DNA of 64,000 bases, taken from Bog-473 sp963828505. GTDB taxonomy: Bacteria > Actinomycetota > Acidimicrobiia > Acidimicrobiales > RAAP-2. The stretch lies in the NCBI GenBank assembly GCA_963828505.1, contig CAWHFM010000007.1, positions 310,001 through 374,000 of the forward strand, read 5' to 3'. Positions 16,404 to 25,293 of this stretch are shown piece after piece. How positions within the stretch are numbered: position 1 is the first letter of the stretch; each line of letters begins with the position of its first letter. Under the pieces are notes generated by a model. The model had not been told where the DNA came from. It searched no databases and saw only the letters and a list, made by a program, of their open reading frames with translations. The position numbers were made by a program, and so were the translations under genes.

Positions 16404-17310
16404 GCGTCGTGACCACCGGTGGACCGAGAGCGTCGATGATCTTCGCCGCCATGGCGTCGAGCTCTGGCGTCGCCGCGCCCATGGGCAGCCGGCATTGGCC
16501 GACGCTCAGGCCGAGTGCCCGCAGCGCCGCCTTGGCCGGGAGCGGGTTCGGATAGTCCGTGCTCGACTCGAAGTCGAAGGAATCGAGCAGTTCCGCGTTG
16601 GCGGCGACGGCGCCGGCGACGTCGCCGGCGAAGAAGGCGTTCAGGGCCTGTCGGAACTGAGGGCCGGCCCAGTGCGCCGCGACGCTGATCACGCCGACCG
16701 CGCCGACCGCGAGCAGCGGCAGCGTCATGACGTCGTCGCCGCTATAGACCTCGAACCCGGCCGGCGCCTGCGCCACCAGGTGGGCCGTGGTGGGAGGGTC
16801 GCCGGCCGCGTCCTTCAACCCCACGACGGCGGGCACCTCGCGGGCGACCCGTAGCAAGGTCGACGTCTCGATCCGCCGTCCGGACCGGACGGGGATGTCG
16901 TAGAGCACGACCGGGAGGTCGCCCGCGGCCTCGGCCACGGCGCGGAAGTGCTCGTAGAGGCCGGCCTGGGAGGGCCGGTTGTAATAGGGAGTGACCACCA
17001 GCACGCCATCCACACCGGAATCCGCCGCCAGCTTGGTCATGGCGACCGAATGGGCGGTGTCGTTGGACCCGCTGCCGGCCAGCACCGGGATCGTGACCGC
17101 CTCGGCTACGGCCCGCCACAGCGACACCTTCTCTTCGTCGGTCAATACCGAGCTCTCGCCGGTGGACCCGCTGAGCACCAGGCCGTCGCTGCCGTGAGCG
17201 GCCAGCCACCGGGCCAGCTCGGCTGCCGCGCCGAGGTCCAGTGCGCCTTCGTCGTCGAACGGGGTGACCATCGCGGTGACCAGCCGCCCGAATCGGGGCT
17301 CGGGGCTCAT
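16396..17310 (-). CDS. dapA: 4-hydroxy-tetrahydrodipicolinate synthase
   Basis: A 304-residue class I aldolase that condenses pyruvate with aspartate semialdehyde, the first committed step to diaminopimelate and lysine. Visible motifs are LVTAMVTPFDDEGALDL, the GSTGESSVLTDEEK pyruvate-binding loop, VVTPYYNRPSQAGLYEHF with the catalytic YY/NRP segment, LYDIPVRSG and the Schiff-base lysine in VVGLKDAAGD. The length is normal. Start ATG 17308-17310. It lies 24 bp after the diiron-protein gene and overlaps rnj, while dapB is separated from it by four genes on the same strand. Confidence 0.95.
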   Translation of the reverse strand: MSPEPRFGRLVTAMVTPFDDEGALDLGAAAELARWLAAHGSDGLVLSGSTGESSVLTDEEKVSLWRAVAEAVTIPVLAGSGSNDTAHSVAMTKLAADSGVDGVLVVTPYYNRPSQAGLYEHFRAVAEAAGDLPVVLYDIPVRSGRRIETSTLLRVAREVPAVVGLKDAAGDPPTTAHLVAQAPAGFEVYSGDDVMTLPLLAVGAVGVISVAAHWAGPQFRQALNAFFAGDVAGAVAANAELLDSFDFESSTDYPNPLPAKAALRALGLSVGQCRLPMGAATPELDAMAAKIIDALGPPVVTTLG

Positions 17311-17334
17311 CGCCCCCTCACGCTACCAGTGTCG

Positions 17335-18492
17335 CTACACGACCTGGCGTTCTGCCGGGGAGCCGTCAGCGAAGGCATCCTCTTCTTCGGTCGAGTCGGT
17401 CCAGTCCTCGAAGGCGATGGCGCCCATCTCGGTGAATTTCTGGCGCAGCCAGCCGTCCGCCGCGTCGAGCAGCCCGAGCTTCTTGAGGTTGGGGACGATC
17501 TTGGAGAACAGGAGGATCTGGAAGTCGTCGCGCTCGGGCCCGGCGTTCATGAGGGTGATCACGTCGGCGGTGGGCACCTCCATGCGCTCCCACACCTCCT
17601 GCATGACCATGCGGTCCTTCATGCGGATGGCTGCCTCGAAGGCGAACTCCTGGCGCTCGCGCAGCTCGGCCGCGCTCAGCTCCCGGTAGTACTCCTGCAG
17701 ACTGAGCACCCCGAACGCGACATGGCGCGCCTCGTCGGCCATCACATAGCGCAGCATCTTCTTCAGCAGTGGCTCGGTCGTCATCATGTGGATGAACCCG
17801 AAGGCGGCCAGAGCGAGCCCCTCGACCATGATCTGCATGCCGAGATACGTCATGTCCCAGCGCGAGTCGGCCACGATGTCGTCGAGCAACAGTCCGAGGT
17901 GGGCGTTCATCGGGTAATGGCCCGAGAGCTTCTCGTCGAGGTACTTGGAGAACACCTCGACGTGACGGGCCTCGTCCATGACCTGCGTCGCCGCGTAGTA
18001 CTTGGCGTCGATCCACGGCACCGTCTCGACGATCTTGGCCGTGCACAGCAGCGCTCCCTGCTCGCCGTGCATGAACTGGGACAGCAGCCAGTTCTGGTTC
18101 TGTATCCCGAACTCGATCCAGCGCTTCTCGTCCCACTTCTCGAGCACGGTGCCCACCAGCGCGGAGTCGTCGTAGCGCGCTTGAGCGGGATTGGCCTCGG
18201 CGTTGGCGATGACCACCTTCTCCTGGTCCACCTCTATCGACCAGTCCAGGTCGGTCTGCGCGTTCCACTGCGCCTTCTTCGCCTTCTCGTAGAGCTTGTC
18301 CAGCTGGGGCTTGGCCCCCTTGCGGTAGTCCCAGGTGAACTCGGCCGGGCAGGTGTCCACGACCTGGTGGCGTCCCTCTGCGTCGTAGTGACCGACGAAG
18401 CTGAGGACCGCTTCGAGGTCGTTGATCTGGTCGCGGCCGATCAGTTCCAGGTTGGACCGCAGCTGGTCCTGATCGTTGTCGAGTGTCGTCAT
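17335..18492 (-). CDS. Ferritin-like diiron (R2-type) protein
   Basis: A 385-residue soluble protein with the complete ligand set of a carboxylate-bridged diiron four-helix bundle: Glu144 (HGEQGAL), Glu174/His177 (MDEARH), Glu224 (MVEGLA) and Glu254/His257 (ADEARH). This is the E, ExxH, E, ExxH order of ribonucleotide reductase R2-like and AurF-type oxygenases. The protein lacks other R2 signatures, so an oxidase, oxygenase or desaturase role is more likely; the substrate is unknown. ATG 18490-18492 follows AAGGGGG. Its start overlaps the TetR stop (ATGA), so the TetR protein and its promoter control it. The two ExxH sequences are followed by similar helices, a sign of the internal duplication of this fold. 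Confidence 0.82.
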   Translation of the reverse strand: MTTLDNDQDQLRSNLELIGRDQINDLEAVLSFVGHYDAEGRHQVVDTCPAEFTWDYRKGAKPQLDKLYEKAKKAQWNAQTDLDWSIEVDQEKVVIANAEANPAQARYDDSALVGTVLEKWDEKRWIEFGIQNQNWLLSQFMHGEQGALLCTAKIVETVPWIDAKYYAATQVMDEARHVEVFSKYLDEKLSGHYPMNAHLGLLLDDIVADSRWDMTYLGMQIMVEGLALAAFGFIHMMTTEPLLKKMLRYVMADEARHVAFGVLSLQEYYRELSAAELRERQEFAFEAAIRMKDRMVMQEVWERMEVPTADVITLMNAGPERDDFQILLFSKIVPNLKKLGLLDAADGWLRQKFTEMGAIAFEDWTDSTEEEDAFADGSPAERQVV

Positions 18493-19178
18493 GGCACTGC
18501 CCCCTTGGTGGTTTCGGGATCGGACGGATGGACGAGAAGAGCGAGGATGCCGGGCAGCACGAAGGCGCGCACGAGAGCGCGGCATTCGTCCGGGTCGGCC
18601 AGGTCGGCCGAGGGTTCCGGTTCGTACAGGTAGGCCAGGACGATGCGGGCCGCCCACTCGGCGGCGCGGGAGGCCTGATCGGGTTGGAGCCAGCGGGCGA
18701 AGAACGGCGCGGCCACGTCTCCGGCGGCGAGGAGGAGACGGTCGAGCTCGGCGAAGGTCAGGTGGGGCAGGATCACCCCGGGCTCGTGGGTCAGCAGGTA
18801 GGTCAGGGCCGCGTGCGACCGCAGCCGCCGCGTCGACTCGACCATCCCCGCGACGAGCACGTCCTCGAGGTCCTCGGCCTCGCCCATGGCGACGGCGAGG
18901 GCCGAGGTCAGCCGCGCCGACTCGGTCTCGACCACCGCGCCGAGAACGGAGTCACGCCCGCCCGGGAAGGTTCGGTACAGCGTGGCGCGGGACAGGCCGG
19001 CCTCACGGGCGATGTCGTCGACCGTCGTCTTGGCCACCCCCTGGCGGGCCAAGCAGCGTAAGGCGCCGTCGACGATGCGGACGCGGGTCGACGAGCGGTC
19101 GTCGGCGCCGAGATGGCGCACCACCCGGTCCCGCCCGGCGCGCCGCGCCGCACCAACGGTCGTCACGGAAGCACGCAC
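18489..19178 (-). CDS. TetR-family regulator, first gene of the diiron operon
   Basis: A 229-residue repressor. After a ~28-residue basic leader comes the DNA-binding domain (TRVRIVDGALRCLARQGVAK, TTVDDIAREAGLSRATLYRT, FPGGRDSVLGAVV), then a helical ligand domain (LTYLLTHEPGVILPHLTFAE). FPGGRDxL is shared with the TetR protein at 20196-20756, which also has an xTEPEVLFPRLT counterpart, so the two are paralogues. The start GTG 19176-19178 is about one -10-to-start distance below a good promoter, so the mRNA may be leaderless. The gene overlaps the diiron gene by 4 nt, and an inverted repeat covers its promoter, which suggests autorepression. Confidence 0.9.
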   Translation of the reverse strand: MRASVTTVGAARRAGRDRVVRHLGADDRSSTRVRIVDGALRCLARQGVAKTTVDDIAREAGLSRATLYRTFPGGRDSVLGAVVETESARLTSALAVAMGEAEDLEDVLVAGMVESTRRLRSHAALTYLLTHEPGVILPHLTFAELDRLLLAAGDVAAPFFARWLQPDQASRAAEWAARIVLAYLYEPEPSADLADPDECRALVRAFVLPGILALLVHPSDPETTKGAVP

Positions 19179-19180
19179 TG

Positions 19181-19215
19181 CTGAAACAGTAGGGCGATTT
19201 TTGTCTCAGTGTCAA
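19181..19215 (-). promoter_or_regulatory. Promoter with overlapping TetR operator
   Basis: On the minus strand TTGACA (19215-19210) and TACTGT (19191-19186) form a sigma70-like promoter with an 18-bp spacer. The predicted transcript start falls at about the GTG start codon. The inverted repeat CTGAAACA (19181-19188) / TGTCTCAG (19202-19209), arms matching 7 of 8 bases with a 13-nt spacer, covers the -10 and spacer. A bound repressor would block polymerase. The ligand and the identity of the repressor (the adjacent TetR) are inferred. Confidence 0.7.
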
Positions 19216-19240
19216 CCACCAGCTTCCGTCGCCGACCAGG

Positions 19241-19256
19241 CCGGGGGTCACCCCGG
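19241..19256 (-). terminator. Hairpin after the rhomboid gene
   Basis: CCGGGG-GTCA-CCCCGG is a 6-4-6 GC stem 43 bp after the rhomboid stop and before the next promoter on the same strand. There is no T-run. It would separate the dapB-TetR-rhomboid operon from the TetR-diiron operon. Confidence 0.45.
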
Positions 19257-19299
19257 ATTCACCTCGGTTTCAAGAGCAACCTCGGGTTCAGGACCAAGT

Positions 19300-20199
19300 T
19301 CAGGACCAATTGACGTGGCCCGGGGAGACGGAGGTGATGAGCAGGGCCAGCACGCCGACGGCGACGGCACTCCCCCCGACGGTCAGTGCCAGCGCCTGGC
19401 CGCGGTCACGCAGCCCGCCGGCGTAGTCGTAGAGAAGAGCGAGCAGGCAGCCGGTGGCGAATCCACCCAGGTGGGCCCGCCAGTCGATGTTGCCGCTGAA
19501 GCCGATGAGGAAGTTCAGCACCAGCAGCCCGACGACCGGCGCCACCGGAAGGTGACGCCGCAGGCCGATCACCACGTAGGCGCCCAGGACGCCCATGATC
19601 GCTCCCGAGGCTCCGATGCCGTACTCGTTGTGCGGGCCGAGCAGGTACGAACCGACGCTGCCACCGAGTCCGGCGATCAGGTAGAGCGCGATGAAGCGCG
19701 CCTTGCCCAGCAGCACCTCGACCGCCGGTCCGACGATGATCAGGGCGATCATGTTGAAGAGGATGTGGAGGAAGTCGGCGTGGAGGAACATGGCCGTGAA
19801 CGCCCGGTAGTACTGCCCCTGGTGGTGGACGAGGTCGGGCTCCATGGCGTAGCGCTCAATGAACGACAGGTTGTTGCCGAAGCGTTCGAGCACGAAGACG
19901 ACGACGTTCACGGCCACGATGGCCAGCACGATGGGCGTCGGGTTGGTCGCGCCGACCACGCCGGTGCGATTCGGGCTGGTGTGGGTGAAGGCCGGCACGT
20001 GCCACGAGCGCCGCGCCCCGGCCGCCGTGCAGTCCGGGCACTGCCAACCCACCGGCGCGTGCACCATGCACTCGGTGCAGATGGGCCGATCGCAGCGGGC
20101 ACAGCGCACCGAGGCCCGTCGTTCGGGGTGGCGCGCGCACGCCGGGAGCGGCGGCGCCGGCTCGGGCGGACGGCCGGGTCCGAGCGGCTCGCCCGTCAT
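19300..20199 (-). CDS. Rhomboid-family intramembrane serine protease with N-terminal zinc-finger-like domain
   Basis: A 299-residue membrane protein. Residues 21-57 hold a Cys/His cluster (CARHPERRASVRCARCDRPI followed by C-T-E-C and C-P-D-C), a small zinc-binding module often seen at the front of actinobacterial rhomboids. The rhomboid core follows: YRAFTAMFLHADFLHILFNM, the catalytic Ser in GIGASGAIMGVLGAYVV and the catalytic His in IDWRAHLGGFATGCLLALL. Such enzymes cut substrates inside the membrane. ATG 20197-20199 overlaps the TetR stop (ATGA). A C-terminal helix completes seven predicted segments. The substrate is unknown. Confidence 0.9.
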   Translation of the reverse strand: MTGEPLGPGRPPEPAPPLPACARHPERRASVRCARCDRPICTECMVHAPVGWQCPDCTAAGARRSWHVPAFTHTSPNRTGVVGATNPTPIVLAIVAVNVVVFVLERFGNNLSFIERYAMEPDLVHHQGQYYRAFTAMFLHADFLHILFNMIALIIVGPAVEVLLGKARFIALYLIAGLGGSVGSYLLGPHNEYGIGASGAIMGVLGAYVVIGLRRHLPVAPVVGLLVLNFLIGFSGNIDWRAHLGGFATGCLLALLYDYAGGLRDRGQALALTVGGSAVAVGVLALLITSVSPGHVNWS

Positions 20200-20756
20200 C
20201 GCACGCCGGCCAGGAGCTCCGAGCGCACCAGCAGGGCCACCTGGCCGGCGTCCTCGAGGTCCCAGCGGCCCGGGGAGGCGATGTAGGACAGCACCATCCG
20301 CGAGAGGAACTCTGCCGCCGCGTCGCGGTCGGGGCCGGGCGCCATTCCGTGACGCTCCAGGTACGGCGTGAGGAAGGCGGCGATACCCGTGTGGACCTGC
20401 GTCGCCTCGACGGTCAGGCGGGGGAACAGCACTTCGGGTTCGGTCACCAGGACCCGCTGGAGCACCTCGTGGTCGAGCAGGGCCCGGCGGGCGAAGAGCA
20501 GGCCCCGCTCCATGACCTCCTCGAGGGTCTCGGCGTCGTGCACCTCGTCGTAGAGGCGGCGGAAGAACCGTGCGAACTCCCACCCCACCACCGCGCTCAT
20601 CAGCTCGTCGCGCCCGCCGGGGAAGTAGCGGTAGACCGTCGCCCGCGACACGCCGGCTTCCGTCGCCGCATCCTCGACCGTCGTCTTGTTGATGCCCCAG
20701 CGCGCCACGCAGTCGTAGGTGGCCTGCAGCAGACGGTCGCGTACCGCGGGGTTCAC
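20196..20756 (-). CDS. TetR-family regulator between dapB and rhomboid
   Basis: A 186-residue regulator whose DNA-binding domain starts at the N-terminus (VRDRLLQATYDCVARWGINK, TTVEDAATEAGVSRATVYRY, FPGGRDELMSAVV). It is a paralogue of the TetR at 18489-19178. The start GTG overlaps the dapB stop (GTGA) and its own stop overlaps the rhomboid start (ATGA), so three unrelated functions are translationally linked. No operator was recognised directly upstream because the gene lies inside the operon; it may act elsewhere, for example on its paralogue's promoter. Confidence 0.88.
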   Translation of the reverse strand: MNPAVRDRLLQATYDCVARWGINKTTVEDAATEAGVSRATVYRYFPGGRDELMSAVVGWEFARFFRRLYDEVHDAETLEEVMERGLLFARRALLDHEVLQRVLVTEPEVLFPRLTVEATQVHTGIAAFLTPYLERHGMAPGPDRDAAAEFLSRMVLSYIASPGRWDLEDAGQVALLVRSELLAGVR

Positions 20757-21538
20757 AGGCCGAGCAGCGCTTCGAGCCCGACCGTCAGCCCGGGTCGCCC
20801 GCGCACCTCTCGTACCGCCAGCAGGACACCGGGCATGAAGGAGCGCCGGTCGTAGGAGTCGTGACGGATCGTCAGGCTCTGTCCGAGCGCCCCGAAGACG
20901 ACCTCCTCGTGCGCCACCAGCCCGGGGAGGCGCACCGCGTGCACCCGCACTCCGCCCGGGCCCTCGGCACCGCGCGCCGATTCGAGCACGACCTCGGTCG
21001 TCCGGTCGGCGGCAAAGGGCCCGGCCCCCGACGCCGCCCGTGCCGACGCGATCCCCTCGGCCGTGTGGAGCGCGGTGCCCGACGGCGCGTCGCGCTTGGC
21101 GTCGTGGTGGAGCTCAATCACCTCGACTCCGTCCATGTGGGGCGCAGCGAGACGGCAGAAGTGCATGAGCAACACGGCGCCGATGGCGAAGTTGGGCGCG
21201 ACGACGGCGTTGGCCCCGCCCGCCTCGAACTCGCGTGCGGCCGCCGCCAGGTCGGCGTCGGACAGGCCGGTGGTCCCCACCACGGCGTGAATGCCTCGTT
21301 GCGCGTAGTGCACCAGGTTGTGACGGGCTGCGGCCGCCACCGTGAAGTCGACCACCACGTCGGTGCCCAGGTCGCCCAGGGCGTTGACCTCGCCCACGAT
21401 GGTGCGCCCGCAGGCGTCGGCGCCCTCGTGCGCCGGGTCGACCGCCGCCGCCAGCTCCAGGTCGGGGGCCCCGGCCACGGCGCGGCACACCTCTTGGCCC
21501 ATGCGTCCGCCGGCGCCGACCACACCGACCCTGACCAT
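20753..21538 (-). CDS. dapB: 4-hydroxy-tetrahydrodipicolinate reductase
   Basis: A 261-residue NAD(P)H-dependent enzyme of the diaminopimelate/lysine pathway, acting after DapA. The N-terminal Rossmann motif is VRVGVVGAGGRMGQEVCRAV, the NAD site continues with DFTVAAAA and GTTGLS, and the substrate-binding signature is ELHHDAKRDAPSGTA, with the catalytic His pair and Lys. Start ATG 21536-21538. It lies 11 bp after the M16 peptidase gene, in line with the pnp-peptidase-dapB order of many actinobacteria. Confidence 0.95.
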   Translation of the reverse strand: MVRVGVVGAGGRMGQEVCRAVAGAPDLELAAAVDPAHEGADACGRTIVGEVNALGDLGTDVVVDFTVAAAARHNLVHYAQRGIHAVVGTTGLSDADLAAAAREFEAGGANAVVAPNFAIGAVLLMHFCRLAAPHMDGVEVIELHHDAKRDAPSGTALHTAEGIASARAASGAGPFAADRTTEVVLESARGAEGPGGVRVHAVRLPGLVAHEEVVFGALGQSLTIRHDSYDRRSFMPGVLLAVREVRGRPGLTVGLEALLGL

Positions 21539-21549
21539 GGACGGAGAAT

Positions 21550-22812
21550 CTACCGGGCGACCATCGCGGGGACGTGCCGGGCCAGGCCGTCCGCGTCGAA
21601 GGGTCCCACCGCGCTCATGGCACGCGGGGATCGCGCCAACTCGACGGCGACGTCGAGCACCTGGCGACCGTCGACGGCGTCGACGCGGTCCAGCACCTCG
21701 TCGACGCTCAGCACCTCGCCGTGCAGGAGCAATGACGCGCCCAGGCGGCTCATGCGGGCGCCCGAATCCTCGCCCGAGAGCAGCATCTCGGCCCGCAGGT
21801 TTCCCTTGGCCACGGCCAGCTCGCGCTCCGTCACGCCGTTGGCGGCCAGGAGCTCGAGCTCGCCGTCGACGATGCGCAGCACCTCGTCGACGTTGTCGGG
21901 TGCCGTGCCGACGACGATGGACAGCGAGCCGGCGTCGGCGTAGGCCGCCCGCTCGGACCAGACCGAGTACGCCAGGCCGCGTTCCTCACGCACCTTCTGG
22001 AACAGGCGGCTGGACAGGCCGCCACCGAGGACGTGGTTGAGCACGGCCAGCGCCCAGCGCCGGTCGTCGAAACGGTCCACCGAGCGAGCGCCGTAGACGA
22101 GCTGGGCCTGCTCGGTGGGCCGGCGCACGACGTCGAGGGGCACCAGGTCGTCCCCGGGCGGCGTCCGCTCGGGAGCCGCGCCTCCGCCCGCGCCGGCGAA
22201 GGCCCGCTGCACGCGCTCGGCCACCTCGGCGTGGTCGCAGTCCCCGGCCGCGGCGACGACCATGTTCGACGGCCGGTAGTGCCGGGCGAAGAATGCCGCC
22301 ACGTCGTCGCGGTCCATGGCCTCCACCGACGACGCCGTGCCGAGTGTGTCGCGCCCGAGCGCATGACCCGGGAACAGCTGCGACTGCCAGCGCTCCGCGG
22401 CCAGGTCGGCCGGCTCGTCGGCGTGCATGTGGATCTCTTCGAGGATGACGGCGCGTTCAGCCTCAATGTCGTCGGCCCGCAGTGCCGGCTCCCACATGAT
22501 CTCCGAGAGGATCCCGAGCCCGAGCGGCAGGTGCTCGGACAGCAGCCGGACGTAGAACGTCGTGTACTCCTTGGTGGTGAAGGCGTTGCAGTCGCCGCCC
22601 ACCTCGTCCAGCGCCTCGGCGATGGCCGCGGCCGAACGCTGCGACGTGCCCTTGAAGAGCAGGTGCTCCAAGAAGTGCGAGGCGCCGGCCTGCTCGGCCG
22701 GTTCGTCGCGCGATCCGGTGCCGACCCAGTACGAGACCGCGACGGACCGCACGTCCGCCATGGCCTCGGTGACCAGGCGGATCCCGCAGGGCAGGACCGA
22801 CGTCTCGATCAA
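21550..22812 (-). CDS. M16-family zinc peptidase (insulinase/processing-peptidase-like)
   Basis: A 420-residue peptidase with the inverted zinc motif H-x-x-E-H as HFLEHLLFKGT (His46, Glu49, His50) and the downstream Glu in AVILEEIHMH. The second half has the inactive M16 repeat with GGGLSSRLFQKVREERGLAY, which is the usual R/Y substrate-binding segment. The size fits a single-chain bacterial M16B enzyme that degrades peptides. The start is TTG 22810-22812, overlapping the pnp stop (TTGA), so it is coupled to pnp. The pairing with pnp is conserved in actinobacteria. Confidence 0.92.
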   Translation of the reverse strand: MIETSVLPCGIRLVTEAMADVRSVAVSYWVGTGSRDEPAEQAGASHFLEHLLFKGTSQRSAAAIAEALDEVGGDCNAFTTKEYTTFYVRLLSEHLPLGLGILSEIMWEPALRADDIEAERAVILEEIHMHADEPADLAAERWQSQLFPGHALGRDTLGTASSVEAMDRDDVAAFFARHYRPSNMVVAAAGDCDHAEVAERVQRAFAGAGGGAAPERTPPGDDLVPLDVVRRPTEQAQLVYGARSVDRFDDRRWALAVLNHVLGGGLSSRLFQKVREERGLAYSVWSERAAYADAGSLSIVVGTAPDNVDEVLRIVDGELELLAANGVTERELAVAKGNLRAEMLLSGEDSGARMSRLGASLLLHGEVLSVDEVLDRVDAVDGRQVLDVAVELARSPRAMSAVGPFDADGLARHVPAMVAR

Positions 22813-25250
22813 CGGCGACGAGGGCGGCTGCCCCGGCGGCGATCCCGATCGCCGCGGTCGCCGCGCCCGGGGTCTCCCGCCACCGCCCCGGGGCCCAGGT
22901 CTCCCAGCTCGGCGGTGAGCTCGGCCTCGAAGGCATCCTCGAAGGAGACGCCGTTGGAGCCGGGTGCCGAGCCCGAGGCGGAAGCCGAGGCCGGCGCCGA
23001 GTCAGCTCCGGACGGCGCCGCGTCCCCGTTGCCGGCCGCCGGCGTCGCCGCCGCGCCCTCGCTGACGCCGGCCAGCGACAGGGACACCTTGCCCTGCGGG
23101 TCGATGTCGTCGACGCGGACCTCGACCGGCTGACCGAGGGTCAAGACGTCCTCGACGTTGTTGATCCGCTTCCCGCCGGCCAGTGGCGACAGCTTCGAGA
23201 TGTGCAGCAGGCCGTCGCGCCCGGGCAGGACGTTGACGAAGGCGCCGAACTTGGTGATGTTCACCACCTTGCCGTCGTAGATCGCGCCGACCTCCGCCGT
23301 CGGCGGGTCGAGGATCAGCGCAATCCGCCGGCGCGCCTCCTCGACCGCGGTGCCGTCCTTGGCTCCGATGGTCACCGTGCCGACGACGCCGTCGTCGTCG
23401 ACGGCGATGTCGGCGCCGGTCTCCTGCTGGAGCGTGTTGATGACCTTGCCCTTGGGCCCGATCACCTCACCGATCTTGTCGATCGGGATCTCCATGGACA
23501 CGATCTTCGGCGCGCTCGCCGCCACGTGGTGGCGCGGCTCGGAGATGGCCCCGGCCATGACGCCGAGGATGGTGAGCCGGGCCTCCTTGGCCTGCAGCAG
23601 CGCTTGGGCCAGGACGTCGGCGGGCAGCCCGTCGATCTTCGTGTCGAGCTGGAGCGCGGTGACCGCGTCGGCCGTGCCCGCCACCTTGAAGTCCATGTCG
23701 CCGAAGGCGTCCTCCGATCCCAGGATGTCGGTCAGCGTGACGTAGGTGCCGCCGTCGTAGACCAGGCCCATGGCGATGCCGGCCACCGCCGCCTTGAGCG
23801 GCACGCCCGCCGCCATCAGGGAGAGGCTCGACCCGCAGACCGAGGCCATGGAGGTCGACCCGTTGGAGGCGAGCACGTCGGAGACGACGCGCAGCGTGTA
23901 GGGGAACTCTTCCGGGCTCGGCACCACCGGCAGGAGGGCGCGCTCGGCCAGGAGGCCGTGGCCGATCTCGCGGCGCTTGGGGCCGCGCATGAAGCCGGTC
24001 TCGCCCGTCGAGAACGGCGGGAAGTTGTAGTGGTGCATGTAGCGCTTGGTCTCCACCGGCGTGATCGTGTCGAGCAGCTGGTTCATGCGCGGCATGCCGA
24101 GGGTGGTCACGTTGAGCACCTGGGTCTCGCCGCGCTGGAAGAGCGCCGAGCCGTGCGCCGTCGGGAACAGGTCGATCTCGGCCGAGAGCGGGCGGATGTC
24201 CGCCGTGCCGCGCCCGTCGACCCGCACGCCGTCCTCGACGATGCGCTTGCGCACCAGCTTCTTGGTCAGCGACCTGATGGCCGCCTTGACCTCACCGGCC
24301 CGCTCTGCGAACTCTTCGCCCAGGGCGGCCTTGATCTCCTCGCCGGCCGCGCCCAGGGCGGCGTTGCGCTCCGCCTTGGTGGTGACGAGGTTCGCCTTGG
24401 CGATGGGCTCGGTCCCGACCGCCTCGACCCGCGCCCACACGTCGGGCTCGTAGTCGACGAAGGTCGTGAAGGGGATGGTCTCAATCGGGCCTCGCGCCGA
24501 CGTCCAGGCCTCGACGAGCTCACGCTGCAGGTTGATGGAGTCGCGGATCCACTGCTTCGACGCCTCGAGGCCGGCGGCCAGCACCACCTCGGTGACCTTG
24601 GGCGCGCCCTCCTCGTAGTAGGACCACGACTTCTCGGTCCCGCCGGCCTCGACCATCATGATGGCGATCTCGCTGTCGGTGTCTTCGGTCAGGGCCCGGC
24701 CGGCCACGACGAGCTCGAAGGTGGAGGCCTCGCCCTCCTGGAAGCTCGGGTGCGGGATCCACTCCCCGTCGGTCGTGTAGGCGATGCGTACGGCGCCGAT
24801 GGGGCCGTCGAAGGGGATGCCCGAGATCATGAGTGCGGCCGACGAGGCGTTGATGGCCAGCACGTCGTGCGGGTTGACCTGGTCGGCCCCGACGATGGTG
24901 CCCACGATGTGGATCTCGTTGCGGAAGCCGTCGGGGAAGGACGGTCGCAGGGGCCGGTCGATCAGACGGTCGGTCAGGATGGCCTGGTCCGAGCTCTTGC
25001 CCTCCCGGCGGAAGAACGACCCGGGGATCTTGCCCGCGGCGTAGGTGCGCTCCTCGATGTCGACGGTCAGGGGGAAGAAGTCGGTCCCCTCCCGCACCGA
25101 GCGGGCGGCCGTGGCGGTGGCCAGCAGGACGGTGTCGCCGAGGCGGGCGAGTACCGCCCCGTCGGCCAGTTGGGCCAGCTTCCCGGCCTCGAAGGACATG
25201 GTGCGCTCGGTCCCGCTGATCGGGGTCGAAACGGAAATGGCATCAGACAT
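22809..25250 (-). CDS. pnp: Polyribonucleotide nucleotidyltransferase (PNPase)
   Basis: An 813-residue phosphorolytic 3'-5' exoribonuclease of mRNA turnover. Two RNase PH domains are visible (first with GDTVLLATATAARSVREGTD; second with GSALFQRGETQVLNVTTLGM and YDGGTYVTLTDILGSEDAFG), then a KH domain (IGEVIGPKGKVINTLQQETG) and an S1 domain (GAIYDGKVVNITKFGAFVNV, LPGRDGLLHISKL). The C-terminus adds ~80 residues rich in Ala/Ser/Gly and ends in a basic RGD/RRR tail, which is not part of the core enzyme and may bind RNA. ATG 25248-25250 is preceded by GAGGAG. It follows rpsO, the classical order. Confidence 0.96.
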   Translation of the reverse strand: MSDAISVSTPISGTERTMSFEAGKLAQLADGAVLARLGDTVLLATATAARSVREGTDFFPLTVDIEERTYAAGKIPGSFFRREGKSSDQAILTDRLIDRPLRPSFPDGFRNEIHIVGTIVGADQVNPHDVLAINASSAALMISGIPFDGPIGAVRIAYTTDGEWIPHPSFQEGEASTFELVVAGRALTEDTDSEIAIMMVEAGGTEKSWSYYEEGAPKVTEVVLAAGLEASKQWIRDSINLQRELVEAWTSARGPIETIPFTTFVDYEPDVWARVEAVGTEPIAKANLVTTKAERNAALGAAGEEIKAALGEEFAERAGEVKAAIRSLTKKLVRKRIVEDGVRVDGRGTADIRPLSAEIDLFPTAHGSALFQRGETQVLNVTTLGMPRMNQLLDTITPVETKRYMHHYNFPPFSTGETGFMRGPKRREIGHGLLAERALLPVVPSPEEFPYTLRVVSDVLASNGSTSMASVCGSSLSLMAAGVPLKAAVAGIAMGLVYDGGTYVTLTDILGSEDAFGDMDFKVAGTADAVTALQLDTKIDGLPADVLAQALLQAKEARLTILGVMAGAISEPRHHVAASAPKIVSMEIPIDKIGEVIGPKGKVINTLQQETGADIAVDDDGVVGTVTIGAKDGTAVEEARRRIALILDPPTAEVGAIYDGKVVNITKFGAFVNVLPGRDGLLHISKLSPLAGGKRINNVEDVLTLGQPVEVRVDDIDPQGKVSLSLAGVSEGAAATPAAGNGDAAPSGADSAPASASASGSAPGSNGVSFEDAFEAELTAELGDLGPGAVAGDPGRGDRGDRDRRRGSRPRRR

Positions 25251-25293
25251 GATGCTCCTCGTGTGTCGGGGGCATCTCCACGTCTGGTTCCCA

